Shown here: positions 28,126 through 35,956 of the stretch, in pieces
How positions within the stretch are numbered: position 1 is the stretch's first letter
How the letters are laid out: each line of letters opens with the position of its first letter
NCBI GenBank assembly: GCA_017429205.1
Contig: JAFRPH010000025.1
Coordinates: 1-47,930 of the forward strand
Reading direction: 5' to 3'
Length of the DNA: 47,930 bases
Origin: Bacteroidales bacterium
Lineage (GTDB): Bacteria; Bacteroidota; Bacteroidia; Bacteroidales; UBA932
Program-made: the position numbers and the translations under genes
Notes under the pieces: generated by a model
Databases searched by the model: none
What the model was told of the DNA's origin: nothing
What the model saw: the letters and a program-made list of their open reading frames with translations, nothing else

Positions 28126-29745
28126 ATGGACCGGATCGACGCGAATCTTTACCTGAACCTCATCCGCGGCGGCGCCGCACGCCTGGGACTCCATCGCCAG
28201 GAAATCAACGACCTCAACGTCTTCCCCATCCCCGACGGGGACACGGGCGACAACATGTATATGACCATCCAGGCCGGCTGCGACCCTTCGACCGGCCCTT
28301 CGACAGGCTCAGGGACCGGCCCGACCCTGCCCGAAGTGGCGAAAGCCGTCTCCGCCGGGATGCTGATGGGCGCCCGGGGCAATTCCGGCGTCATCCTCTC
28401 CCGGATGTTCGCGGGCCTCGCCAAAGGCCTGGCCGATGTCCGTGAGGCCGATGTGGACGCCTTCTCCCGCGCCATGCTGGCCGGGGTCGAGGAGTCCTAC
28501 CACGCCGTCTCCGAGCCCGTGGAAGGCACGATCCTGACCGTGTTCCGGGAGGGAGCCCAGGCCGCCGCGGGCAGCAAGGACCTCGATGAGTACTTCGACC
28601 TCCTGATCTCCGCGATGGACCTGTCCCTGCAGCACACGCCCGAACTGCTGGACGTGCTGAAGAAGGCGGGCGTGGTGGACAGCGGCGGCGCAGGCCTGCT
28701 GTACATTGCCGAAGGAATGCGCGCCGCCCTGCACGGGGAGACCGCCGAAGTCCTGGACGAGGCCGTCCCCGCGGCGCAGCACGTGGACCTGGACGCCTTC
28801 ACCGAGGACAGCGTCCTCGAATTCGGCTACTGCACGGAGTTCCTCCTGCGGCTGCAGCGGAGCAAGGTGGACCTGGACACCTTCGACGAGACCGTCATCT
28901 CGGACTGGCTCGCGCAGAACGGCGAATCCCTGGTGTTCTTCCGCGACGGCTCCATCATCAAGGTCCATGTCCATACACACACCCCGGGCGAGATCCTGAA
29001 CCACTGCCAGCAGTACGGCGAGTTCCTCACCGTCAAGGTGGAGAACATGACCCTGCAGCACCACGAGAACCATATGGACGAGCGGTTCAAGAAGGGCCGC
29101 AAGGCCTTCGGCGTCGTGGCCGTCGCCTCCGGCGCCGGGCTCGTGGACACCTTCAAGGAACTCGGGGCCGACATCGTCATCGAGGGCGGCCAGACCATGA
29201 ATCCCCCGGTCAAGCGGTTCATCGACGCCTTCGACGCCCTGGACGTCGAGACCGTCTTCGTCTTCCCCAACAACGGCAACATCCTCCTGACAGCCCGCCA
29301 GGCCGGGGACATCTATGACAAGGCCGATATCCGGGTCATCCCCGCCAAGACCCTGGGCGAAGGCTACTACGCCCTCGCGAACCTGGACACGGAGGCGGGC
29401 GACGCGGACGCCATCGAGGCCGCGCTCGCCGAAGCCGCCGGCGAGGTGACGACGGGCCTCGTGTCCCGCGCCATCCGCGACAGCGGAAACGTCCGCGAGG
29501 GCGAATACGTGGGCATCGCCGGCAAGGAAATCCTTGCCGCAGGCCCGGCGCCGGAGGAAGCCCTCCTCGCCCTGGCCGAAGCCCTGGACGCCGGCTCCCG
29601 CGACGTCATCCTCGTCTTCGCCGGCGAAGGCGGCACCCGGTCGGAAATAGTCCGGGAAGCGCTGGAGAAGCGGTATCCCCGCGCCGAAGTCATTCTCAAG
29701 TCCGGCGGCCAGCCGGTCTACGAATATATCCTAGTCCTTTTCTAA
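28126..29745 (+). CDS. fakA: FakA-like fatty-acid kinase (DAK2 domain)
   Basis: This 539-residue protein has the three-part YloV/FakA form: an N-terminal DAK2 kinase domain (NVFPIPDGDTGDNM at 31-44; MGARGNSGVILSRMF at 81-95; GVVDSGGAGLL), a middle zinc-type domain (IIKVHVHTHTPGEIL) and a C-terminal DegV-like domain (VFVFPNNGNILLTARQ). FakA phosphorylates fatty acids held by FakB, giving acyl-phosphate. The next genes encode a FakB-like protein, PlsX and ACP, which strongly supports this reading. Residues 53-66 (DPSTGPSTGSGTGP) are encoded by a palindromic repeat also found in metH. The Fak system is best known in Gram-positive bacteria. Confidence 0.88.
   Translation: MDRIDANLYLNLIRGGAARLGLHRQEINDLNVFPIPDGDTGDNMYMTIQAGCDPSTGPSTGSGTGPTLPEVAKAVSAGMLMGARGNSGVILSRMFAGLAKGLADVREADVDAFSRAMLAGVEESYHAVSEPVEGTILTVFREGAQAAAGSKDLDEYFDLLISAMDLSLQHTPELLDVLKKAGVVDSGGAGLLYIAEGMRAALHGETAEVLDEAVPAAQHVDLDAFTEDSVLEFGYCTEFLLRLQRSKVDLDTFDETVISDWLAQNGESLVFFRDGSIIKVHVHTHTPGEILNHCQQYGEFLTVKVENMTLQHHENHMDERFKKGRKAFGVVAVASGAGLVDTFKELGADIVIEGGQTMNPPVKRFIDAFDALDVETVFVFPNNGNILLTARQAGDIYDKADIRVIPAKTLGEGYYALANLDTEAGDADAIEAALAEAAGEVTTGLVSRAIRDSGNVREGEYVGIAGKEILAAGPAPEEALLALAEALDAGSRDVILVFAGEGGTRSEIVREALEKRYPRAEVILKSGGQPVYEYILVLF
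28292..28319 (+). repeat. 28-bp palindromic repeat inside the fakA-like gene (family 3)
   Basis: The core CCCTTCGACAGGCTCAGGG is flanked by CCGG on both sides and matches metH 23013-23040 at 27 of 28 bases. Here it is read in another frame (GPSTGSGTG rather than PALRQAQGP), just after the ATP-binding loop. The preceding bases (CCCTTCGACCGG) look like a partial second copy. Confidence 0.9.
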
Positions 29746-29747
29746 TT

Positions 29748-29774
29748 GTCATTTCGAGCGAAGTCGAGAAATCT
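29748..29774 (+). repeat. Intergenic palindromic repeat (family 1)
   Basis: GTCATTTCGAGCGAAGTCG followed by AGAAATCT; ATTTC pairs with GAAAT and CGA with TCG. It fills most of the 42-base gap between the fakA-like and DegV genes. Its complement, with an added GC-rich centre, occurs within metH at 20492-20531. Confidence 0.85.
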
Positions 29775-29787
29775 AATACCTCACGCC

Positions 29788-30657
29788 ATGCTTAAACTCT
29801 TCACCGACACCGATACCGACATCACCCCCGCCGTCGCGGCGGAATATGGATACAGTCTCATCAGCATGCCGTACAGCGTGGACGCCAAGACCGTCTACCC
29901 GTACGTGGACTTCGACGAGTTCGATTCCCGCGCGTTCTACGACCGGCTCCGCAGCGGCGTGCTACCCACCACGAGCGCCATCTCCAAGGAACGCTACATC
30001 GAGTATTTCGAGCCGGAGTTCGCCGCCGGGAACGATATCCTGTATGTCCATTTCTCCCGCGCGATGACCGTCACCTTCAACGCGATGGACGAGGCCGTGG
30101 CCGAGCTCAAGGCCAAGTATCCGGAGCGCGGCTTCCACGAGATCGACACCAAGGGCATCACCACCATCAGCTACACCATCGTCCGCGAGGTCGGCGACCT
30201 TCTCAAGGCCGGCAAGCGCCTGGAGGAGGTGCTGGAATGGGCCAAGACCGAGGTGGACAAGTTCGCGATGTACTTCTTCGCCGACGACCTGAAATTCTTC
30301 CGCCGCAGCGGCCGCGTGAGCGGACTCGCCGCGACGATGGGCACGCTCATCGGCATCCGCCCGATCATCTATATGAGCCAAGATGGCAAGATGGTCTCCT
30401 GCGGCAAGGAGAAGGGCCGTCTCAAGGCGATGGAGCGCCTCGTGCAGCAAGTCGCGGACCTGGGCGAGGACTTCAAGTCCCACCGCTTCGTCATCGGCCA
30501 CACCGACGCGCCCGAACTGGCGCAGGAGGTGGGCAAGATGATCCAGGAGCGGTTCGGAACCGATTTCCCGATCGAATATGTCGTCTGCAACCCGACGGCC
30601 GGCAGCCACGCCGGGCCGAACGGGGTGGGCGTCTGCTTCCACGCAAAACACCGGTAA
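29788..30657 (+). CDS. fakB: DegV family / FakB-like fatty-acid-binding protein
   Basis: This 289-residue protein has the DegV fold that holds a fatty acid while FakA phosphorylates it. Visible marks: FTDTDTDITP at the N-terminus, the carboxylate-binding PTTSAIS (Thr61, Thr62, Ser63), DILYVHFSRAMTVTFNA, KFFRRSGRVSGLAATMG and the C-terminal GSHAGPNGVG. ATG 29788 was chosen; an in-frame TTG at 29746 would read through the intergenic repeat and add non-family residues. Two bases after its stop the GNAT-like gene begins. Chain-length preference cannot be read from the sequence. Confidence 0.9.
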   Translation: MLKLFTDTDTDITPAVAAEYGYSLISMPYSVDAKTVYPYVDFDEFDSRAFYDRLRSGVLPTTSAISKERYIEYFEPEFAAGNDILYVHFSRAMTVTFNAMDEAVAELKAKYPERGFHEIDTKGITTISYTIVREVGDLLKAGKRLEEVLEWAKTEVDKFAMYFFADDLKFFRRSGRVSGLAATMGTLIGIRPIIYMSQDGKMVSCGKEKGRLKAMERLVQQVADLGEDFKSHRFVIGHTDAPELAQEVGKMIQERFGTDFPIEYVVCNPTAGSHAGPNGVGVCFHAKHR

Positions 30658-30658
30658 A

Positions 30659-31789
30659 ATGATCACTGTCAAGCAAGTAGAAACCAAGAAGGAGCAGAAA
30701 GCGTTCCTGGATTTCCCGCTGGACCTGTACGCGGGGAACCCGAACTTCGTTCCGCCGCTGTATATGGACGAGAAGAAGATCTTCCGCCCGGACTACGTGT
30801 ACAGCGACTGCTGCGACTTTGTCTGCTTCCTTGCGTACAAGGACGGCGCCGTCGCCGGCCGCATCATGGCCATCGTCCAGAAGGCCGCGAACGAGAAGAA
30901 CGGGGAGAAGCGCGCCCGCTTCTGCCGGTTCGACGCCGTCGACGATTTCGCGGTGTCGAAAGCCCTTTTCGAGGCTGCCGAGAAATGGGCGCTTGAGAAG
31001 GGCATGGACACGGTTTGCGGTCCGCTGAACTTCTCCGACCTGGAGCGGGAGGGCCTTCTCATCGAGGGCTTCGACCAGCAGGCCACCTTCGAGGAGAACT
31101 ACAACGCGCCCTACTACGGCGAGCACATCGAGCGCCTGGGCTATGAGAAGGAAGTGGACTGGGTCGGATTCCGCCTGTACGGGGCCGAGAGCCCGGAGGC
31201 GATGGAAGAGCTGGAACAGCTCTCCGACTTCATCTTCCGCCGCTACAAACTGCATCTGGGGCCCTCCAGCAGCGGTTCCGACTTCCTGAAGCGCTATGCC
31301 GACGGCATCTTCGAACTCATCGACAAGTCCTATGAGGGCCTGTACGGGACCGTCCCTTTCACCGAGGGGATGCGGAAGCTGATGCTGGACAATTTCAAGC
31401 TGGTCGTGGACCCCAAGTACGTGGCCGTGGTCCTGGACGAGAACGACAAGATGGTGTGCTTCGGCATCACCTTCCCCGCCCTCGCCGGTGCGCTGGCCGG
31501 GGGCCGGGGCAAACTCACGCCGGGCACAGCCCTCCGCCTCCTGAAGGCCCTGAAGAAGCCCGACGCCCTCGACCTGTGCCTCGTGGGCGTGGACCCCGAA
31601 TATGCGAACCGGGGCGTCTCCGCGGTCTTTTCCGTCGCCATCATGAAGATGCTGCGGGACAACCCGAACCTCCGCTTTGCGGACACGAACCTCAACCTGG
31701 AGGACAACTACGCCATCCTGAACCAATGGAAGCGCTTCCGCAAGGAACAGATCAAGCGCTATCGCTCCTATGTGAAGAAACTCGTATGA
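30659..31789 (+). CDS. GNAT-like acyltransferase family protein
   Basis: The 376-residue cytoplasmic protein belongs to a Bacteroidetes group of long GNAT-like proteins. It opens with ITVKQVETKKEQKAFLDFPL and YAGNPNFVPPLYMDEKKIF; AYKDGAVAGRIMAI, DTVCGPLNFSDLEREGLLI and a second acetyltransferase-like half (DLCLVGVDPEYANRGVSAVF, resembling the acyl-CoA loop, then FADTNLNLEDNYAILNQWKR) follow. The substrate is unknown. It lies between fakB and plsX with tiny gaps, so use of acyl-ACP or acyl-phosphate as donor is possible, but this is inference only. Confidence 0.75.
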   Translation: MITVKQVETKKEQKAFLDFPLDLYAGNPNFVPPLYMDEKKIFRPDYVYSDCCDFVCFLAYKDGAVAGRIMAIVQKAANEKNGEKRARFCRFDAVDDFAVSKALFEAAEKWALEKGMDTVCGPLNFSDLEREGLLIEGFDQQATFEENYNAPYYGEHIERLGYEKEVDWVGFRLYGAESPEAMEELEQLSDFIFRRYKLHLGPSSSGSDFLKRYADGIFELIDKSYEGLYGTVPFTEGMRKLMLDNFKLVVDPKYVAVVLDENDKMVCFGITFPALAGALAGGRGKLTPGTALRLLKALKKPDALDLCLVGVDPEYANRGVSAVFSVAIMKMLRDNPNLRFADTNLNLEDNYAILNQWKRFRKEQIKRYRSYVKKLV

Positions 31790-32805
31790 TCAAACTCCTT
31801 GTCGACTGTTTCGGCGGCGACCATTCGCCCCAGGCACCCGTTGCAGGCGCCCTCGCCGCCCTTGCGAAGAATCCGGACCTGCACCTCATCCTCACCGGAG
31901 ACGAGGGCATCCTCCGGAAGGAGCTGGAGGGAAAGGCCTATGACGCCGCCCGCCTGGAGATCGTCCACGCGCCCGAAGTCATCGGCTGCGACGAAAAGCC
32001 CACCGACGTGGTGCGCCTCAAGCGGAACAGCTCGATGATGAAGGCCATCATCCTGCTCCGGGACGAGGACGACATCGCCGGGATGGTGTCCACCGGCTCC
32101 ACGGGCGCCCTCGTGACCGGCGCCCTGGTGCGCCTGGGCCGCATCAAAGGCGTCATCCGCCCGGCCTTCTGCCCCATCCTCCCGACGATGGACGGCGGCA
32201 TCGTGGGCATCTGCGACAGCGGGGCCAACGTGGAAGTGACGCCCGCCCACCTGCGCCAGTTCGCCATCATGGCGAGCCTCTATATGCAGGAGGTGTACGG
32301 AATCCATAATCCCCGGACTGCCCTCCTGAACGTGGGCAAGGAAGCCGAGAAGGGCGACGACATCCGGAAGGAGACCTACGCGCTCCTGCAGGACACCGAC
32401 TGCGTGAACTTCGTGGGCAACATGGAAAGCCGCGACTTGCTTTCAGGCTCATACGACGTGGTCGTGGCCGACGGTTTCTCCGGGAACGTCCTCGTCAAGA
32501 CGACGGAAGGGACCGCCCTGGAGCTCCTCAAGAAACTCAAGAAAGATATCTACTCCCGCACCCTGTACAAGCTGGGCGCCCTCCTGATGAAACGGATGTT
32601 CCAGGAGGAGAAGGAGTTCATGAATTACCAGAACTATGGCGGGAGCGTTCTCCTGGGCACCTCCAAGGTGGTGGTGAAGGGACACGGCAGCAGCAAGGCC
32701 GTGGCCGTGGAGAAATGCATCGAGCAGGCCTACCGGATGGAGGTGAGCCACCTCTCCGGCAAGATCGAAGAGGCCGTCGCCCGCTACGAACACTACGAAG
32801 ACTGA
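31786..32805 (+). CDS. plsX: Phosphate acyltransferase PlsX
   Basis: The 339-residue enzyme interconverts acyl-ACP and acyl-phosphate. It starts MIKLLVDCFGGDHSPQAPV, which fits the family's start (DxMGGDxaP), and continues EKPTDVVRLKRNSSMMKAI, GMVSTGSTGALVTGALVRLG, GICDSGANVEVTPAHL, HNPRTALLNVGKEAEKGDD, FVGNMESRDLLSG and DVVVADGFSGNVLVKTTEG. Its start overlaps the GNAT gene stop (ATGA) and its stop overlaps the ACP start. With FakAB it would move exogenous fatty acids onto ACP or into phospholipid. Length is normal. Confidence 0.96.
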   Translation: MIKLLVDCFGGDHSPQAPVAGALAALAKNPDLHLILTGDEGILRKELEGKAYDAARLEIVHAPEVIGCDEKPTDVVRLKRNSSMMKAIILLRDEDDIAGMVSTGSTGALVTGALVRLGRIKGVIRPAFCPILPTMDGGIVGICDSGANVEVTPAHLRQFAIMASLYMQEVYGIHNPRTALLNVGKEAEKGDDIRKETYALLQDTDCVNFVGNMESRDLLSGSYDVVVADGFSGNVLVKTTEGTALELLKKLKKDIYSRTLYKLGALLMKRMFQEEKEFMNYQNYGGSVLLGTSKVVVKGHGSSKAVAVEKCIEQAYRMEVSHLSGKIEEAVARYEHYED

Positions 32806-33047
32806 TGGAAACGATGTACGAGAAAGTCCGGGCCATCCTGGCCAAGCAGCTGCGGGTGGACGCCGCAATCGTCACGCTGGACGCGCAGATAAAAAAAGAC
32901 CTCGGCGCCGATTCGCTGGACATCCTCCAGCTCCTCATGCGTCTCGAGGACCAATATGGAATCACCATTCCCGACAAGGCGCTGGCGACGTTCAACACCG
33001 TCGGCGACGTCGTCACCTACCTCGAGCAGGAAGGAACGCAGATCTAG
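32805..33047 (+). CDS. acpP: Acyl carrier protein
   Basis: An 80-residue acidic helical protein with the phosphopantetheine site Ser37 in LGADSLDILQLLMRLEDQY. It carries acyl chains as thioesters and would be the partner of PlsX, whose stop codon overlaps its ATG. The sequence differs from the usual housekeeping ACP (motif DSLDILQLL rather than DSLDTVELV), so it may be a dedicated carrier. Its end overlaps the convergent LolA-like gene by four bases. Confidence 0.92.
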   Translation: METMYEKVRAILAKQLRVDAAIVTLDAQIKKDLGADSLDILQLLMRLEDQYGITIPDKALATFNTVGDVVTYLEQEGTQI

Positions 33048-33562
33048 TACTTGAAGGTATACTCGGTCTCGATGCCGGTGAACTCGTCCAGGACCATCCG
33101 GACGGGCAGGCCTTTCTTGTTGTAGTCCAGGATGATGCGCGCATAGCCGGTGGGCAGCGGCTTGCGGGCCATCATCGACACGGTCTTGATGTCGCCCTTC
33201 TGCTCGACGATGAGGGTGGCGTCGTTCTCCTCGGCCGCCTTCTCGTAGTTGCCCATGATGCAGTCCAGCAGGGTGTTGCGCATCTTGCGCATCCGCGGGT
33301 TCTTGGTGGTGTCGATGTTGATGACCTTTCCCTTCACGCAGTTCTTCAGCTGCATGCCCTCGATGAGGAGGTACTCCCCTTCCGGGACGTCGTAGGTCAT
33401 ATTGAGGTAGTCGGGGGCCCTGAAAGTGATCTTCCCCTCGCCGGGGATGACTTTGTTCACGGCCTTGAGGGTCTTTTTCTGGACGAAGGTGCAGCTCAGC
33501 TCCTGCGCGGAGGCCGTCAGGCCGCAGGCCAGGAGGGCGATAAGAATCAGCAGTCTTTTCAT
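33044..33562 (-). CDS. LolA-like outer-membrane lipoprotein carrier family protein
   Basis: This 172-residue periplasmic protein has a Sec signal (MKRLLILIALLACGLTASAQ) and a LolA-like half-barrel: LSCTFVQKKTLKAVNKVI, GKITFRAPDYLNMTYDVPEG, EYLLIEGMQL, and the ending GLPVRMVLDEFTGIETEYTF. LolA chaperones lipoproteins or lipids across the periplasm; short LolA-like proteins accompany MMPL exporters in lipid or pigment clusters. It faces the ACP gene tail to tail, and a joint role with the exporter at 25639 is inference. Confidence 0.85.
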   Translation of the reverse strand: MKRLLILIALLACGLTASAQELSCTFVQKKTLKAVNKVIPGEGKITFRAPDYLNMTYDVPEGEYLLIEGMQLKNCVKGKVINIDTTKNPRMRKMRNTLLDCIMGNYEKAAEENDATLIVEQKGDIKTVSMMARKPLPTGYARIILDYNKKGLPVRMVLDEFTGIETEYTFKY

Positions 33563-33583
33563 TTCGTTTCAATCAATCGGCTG

Positions 33584-33591
33584 CAAAGTTA
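33584..33591 (-). promoter_or_regulatory. -7 box of the LolA-like gene
   Basis: On the minus strand TAACTTTG lies 21 bases before the ATG at 33562. No clear -33 element. Confidence 0.55.
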
Positions 33592-33613
33592 CAAAGATTG
33601 TTCCGAAAATGTA

Positions 33614-33621
33614 TATCTTTG
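33614..33621 (+). promoter_or_regulatory. -7 box of the membrane coiled-coil gene
   Basis: TATCTTTG, 27 bases before ATG 33649, back to back with the LolA-like promoter in the 86-base divergent gap. No clear -33 element. Confidence 0.55.
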
Positions 33622-33648
33622 CAGGGATAAGGCTATTTTTCCACACCC

Positions 33649-34722
33649 ATGAGCAAGACTGGAGACAAGTTATTCAAATATGCCCTGGACAAGGGCCGCA
33701 GCGTCAAGAACACCCTCTGGATCGCCGGCTGCTTCCTGCTGGTGGCCGCCAATATCGCTTTCTTCCTGCTCTTTCCGCGGATCGTATCGGGCCTCGCAAT
33801 CGTCCTCTCGAACGCCGTCACCCTCATCCTCACTTTCCTGGCTTTCAAGCCGCTGAACAGCTGGCTGCAGGACAGCCTGATGGAGCGCCAGCAGGCCCTC
33901 ATCGAGAAGATGGAGAAGGACCGCGAGCTGGAGCGGAAGGTCGAAGTCCTGGAGCTGGAGAACCGCACCCTCGCCGACAAGCTGGACACCCGCGTGCAAA
34001 CGGGCGCCCTCCCTGTCAAGCTGGACTACACCTTCAAGGTGGAGCAGATGGAATACGCGAAGCAGGGCTACGTCGTGAAGGAGGAGGAAGTGGACGCCCT
34101 GGACCGCGAACAGTTCAACATCCCCGACCGGAAGTTCTTCGAGACCATCCTCGAGGACTCCCTCCTGAAGGAGGCCTCCATCCGCAAGATCCTGTACATC
34201 CACAAGTTCTACTACAAGGTTTCCCTCGGCATCGACTTCAGCAAGATTATGTACGCCCTCGAGGACGGGAAGGTCCTCTTCTACGGCGTCCGTTTCCAGA
34301 AACTGCACGACATCACCAGCGAGATGGAGCCCGAGCACGGCGACATCGACCGGGTGGAGATCCTGAAGATTTCCGGCGACAAGACCGAAATCCGGCAGGA
34401 CAAGGAATACGAGCCCCTGAAGGAGCAGTACCGCAACGTACGCGCACAGGAAGTGAAGGTGGGGATGGAAGAGGAGGTCACGGCCTTGTGCAACCAGTAC
34501 ACCGGCGCCCTGCACGACAGCATCCGGGGCCGCTTCGGCGACCGCGTGGACTTTGTCGATTCCATCGAGGACTACCGTGACAAGAACTGGTACTCCCTCA
34601 AGGCCAGCGAGGACGCCACCGTGCAGGAAATCGCCGCCAACATGCTGATGCTCACCACCGTGATGAACCGCACCCAGGCCATCGGCGAGCAGGCCGGCGT
34701 CCGGCTCCTGGAAGAGGCATAA
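33649..34722 (+). CDS. Membrane-anchored coiled-coil protein of unknown function
   Basis: The 357-residue protein has two TM helices near the N-terminus (about 21-42, WIAGCFLLVAANIAFFLLF, and 45-66, SGLAIVLSNAVTLILTFLAF). A charged coiled coil follows (about 76-113, MERQQALIEKMEKDRELERK), then a soluble domain with FFETILEDSLLKEASIRKIL and KVSLGIDFSKIMYALEDGKV. A DUF4230-like or stomatin-like arrangement is possible, but I do not recognise it firmly. The last part is presumably cytoplasmic. It stands alone between divergent promoters and the esterase gene. Confidence 0.8.
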   Translation: MSKTGDKLFKYALDKGRSVKNTLWIAGCFLLVAANIAFFLLFPRIVSGLAIVLSNAVTLILTFLAFKPLNSWLQDSLMERQQALIEKMEKDRELERKVEVLELENRTLADKLDTRVQTGALPVKLDYTFKVEQMEYAKQGYVVKEEEVDALDREQFNIPDRKFFETILEDSLLKEASIRKILYIHKFYYKVSLGIDFSKIMYALEDGKVLFYGVRFQKLHDITSEMEPEHGDIDRVEILKISGDKTEIRQDKEYEPLKEQYRNVRAQEVKVGMEEEVTALCNQYTGALHDSIRGRFGDRVDFVDSIEDYRDKNWYSLKASEDATVQEIAANMLMLTTVMNRTQAIGEQAGVRLLEEA

Positions 34723-34752
34723 TCACATTGAACAATCGGGGAAACAATTGTA

Positions 34753-34777
34753 CGGACGGGATAAGGTTTCCCGTCCG
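34753..34777 (+). promoter_or_regulatory. Inverted repeat before the esterase promoter
   Basis: CGGACGGG (34753-34760) pairs perfectly with CCCGTCCG (34770-34777) around a nine-base loop. It ends seven bases before the -7 box, so it covers the expected -33 region. It may be an operator, or the terminator of the gene ending at 34722, though no T-run follows. Confidence 0.5.
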
Positions 34778-34784
34778 AAAGCCG

Positions 34785-34792
34785 TACCTTTG
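34785..34792 (+). promoter_or_regulatory. -7 box of esterase gene 1
   Basis: TACCTTTG lies 21 bases before ATG 34814; the -33 region is taken up by the inverted repeat at 34753-34777. Confidence 0.65.
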
Positions 34793-34813
34793 CTTCGAAC
34801 AATCACATTCGAT

Positions 34814-35896
34814 ATGAAACGCTTCCTGATCCTCCTCGCAGCCGTTTGCTGCACCCTGCCGATGGCCGCCCAGTGGGGCCGCCGTCCCACCCCCAACGAC
34901 ACGCTCAAGTCCACCCGCGTCCTCCCCGACGGAAAGGTCCTCTTCCAGATCTATGCGCCGGAAGCCAAGACGGTGTCCGTCTCCGGCGACCTGCCCTGGA
35001 ACGCCCCCATCAAGTTCGAGAAGGCTGTGAACGGCGTCTGGAAGGGCCTCTGCGAAGGCCTGGGCGAAGGCGTGTTCCGCTACAGTTTCAACGTGGACGG
35101 CGTGCGGGTGCAGGACCCGAAGGCTCCTCTCTCCGCCGAGCAGGCCTCGCTCCTGACCGTGGGCGAAAGCTATGTCAAGGATGTCCCGCACGGCGCGGTC
35201 GCGCAACGGTTCTACTTCTCCAAGACCCTGGGCGAAATCCGCCGCCTGCACGTCTGGACGCCGGCCGGCTATGAGAAGTCCGCGGACAAGCTGCCCGTGC
35301 TGTACCTCATCCACGGCGGCGGCGACAACGACGCCTCCTGGCCCGGCGTGGGCGCCGCCGGCTGGATCCTGGACAACCTGCTCGCCGCGGGCAAGATGGT
35401 CCCGATGATCGTCGTGATGCCCAACGGCACCATCAACGTGCCCAACGAGGTGCCCCCGTTCGCCGAGGACATGTTCACCTCCATCATTCCCTTCGTCGAG
35501 GCCAACTACAACGTGAAGACGGACGCCGGCAGCCGCGCCGTAGCGGGCCTTTCGATGGGTGGCATGGAAACGATGGAAGTGTGTTTCACCCATCCGGAGA
35601 TGTTCAAGTATGTCTGGGTCCTGAGCTCCTCCTTCCAGCCCGGCCAGGATCCCGCCGCGGAATCCGCCCGCCTGAAAGTCAAGGAGAACGCCGCGATGAT
35701 GAACAAGCAGTTCAAGCGCCTGGTGTTCACCCAGGGCGGTCCCACCGACATCGCCTACCAGAACTGCAAGAACACCCGCGCGCAGCTGGACAAGGACGGC
35801 CTCAGGTACGAGTACATGGAGAACGCCCAGGCCGGCCACAGCTGGGCCACCTGGCGCGCCGATCTCCAGACCCTCGCCCCCACCCTGTTCAAATAG
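34814..35896 (+). CDS. Secreted esterase, CBM48-like plus CE1/esterase-D domain (copy 1)
   Basis: This 360-residue protein has a Sec signal (MKRFLILLAAVCCTLPMAAQ). Residues about 38-115 form an early-set domain of the CBM48 type (VLFQIYAPEAKTVSVSGDL, FRYSFNVDGVRVQDPKAP). Residues about 135-360 are an alpha/beta hydrolase of the esterase-D/CE1 group: LPVLYLIHGGGDNDASW, IVVMPNG, and nucleophile Ser247 in AGLSMGG, with an Asp in QGGPTDIAY and His in AGHSWATW. Relatives remove ferulate or acetyl groups from xylan. It is a paralogue of the partial gene at 46810. Confidence 0.92.
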   Translation: MKRFLILLAAVCCTLPMAAQWGRRPTPNDTLKSTRVLPDGKVLFQIYAPEAKTVSVSGDLPWNAPIKFEKAVNGVWKGLCEGLGEGVFRYSFNVDGVRVQDPKAPLSAEQASLLTVGESYVKDVPHGAVAQRFYFSKTLGEIRRLHVWTPAGYEKSADKLPVLYLIHGGGDNDASWPGVGAAGWILDNLLAAGKMVPMIVVMPNGTINVPNEVPPFAEDMFTSIIPFVEANYNVKTDAGSRAVAGLSMGGMETMEVCFTHPEMFKYVWVLSSSFQPGQDPAAESARLKVKENAAMMNKQFKRLVFTQGGPTDIAYQNCKNTRAQLDKDGLRYEYMENAQAGHSWATWRADLQTLAPTLFK

Positions 35897-35898
35897 GC

Positions 35899-35929
35899 TT
35901 GACATTCCGGCTTTTTTTTCGTAAGTTTG
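35899..35929 (+). promoter_or_regulatory. Promoter of the cytochrome/oxidoreductase operon
   Basis: TTGA (35899-35902), a 19-base spacer and TAAGTTTG (35922-35929) match the consensus. The start of transcription would lie near 35936, inside the palindrome described next. Confidence 0.65.
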
Positions 35930-35953
35930 GAAGACTTTTTTAAGTCTTCCAAA
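35926..35953 (+). promoter_or_regulatory. Perfect 12-bp palindrome at promoter and start codon
   Basis: TTTGGAAGACTT (35926-35937), TTTT, AAGTCTTCCAAA (35942-35953). It overlaps the end of the -7 box and stops three bases before the GTG start codon. As DNA it could bind a dimeric repressor; as RNA it could hide the translation start. The lack of a T-run after it speaks against a terminator. Confidence 0.7.
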
Positions 35954-35956
35954 CCT

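Noticed and set aside
25618..28194. 858-codon minus-strand open frame
   Set aside because: Antisense to the MMPL exporter; highly charged, repetitive residues are an effect of codon bias.
29746..29787. Earlier TTG start for the DegV gene
   Set aside because: It would make the intergenic palindromic repeat part of the protein, and the DegV fold begins at ATG 29788.
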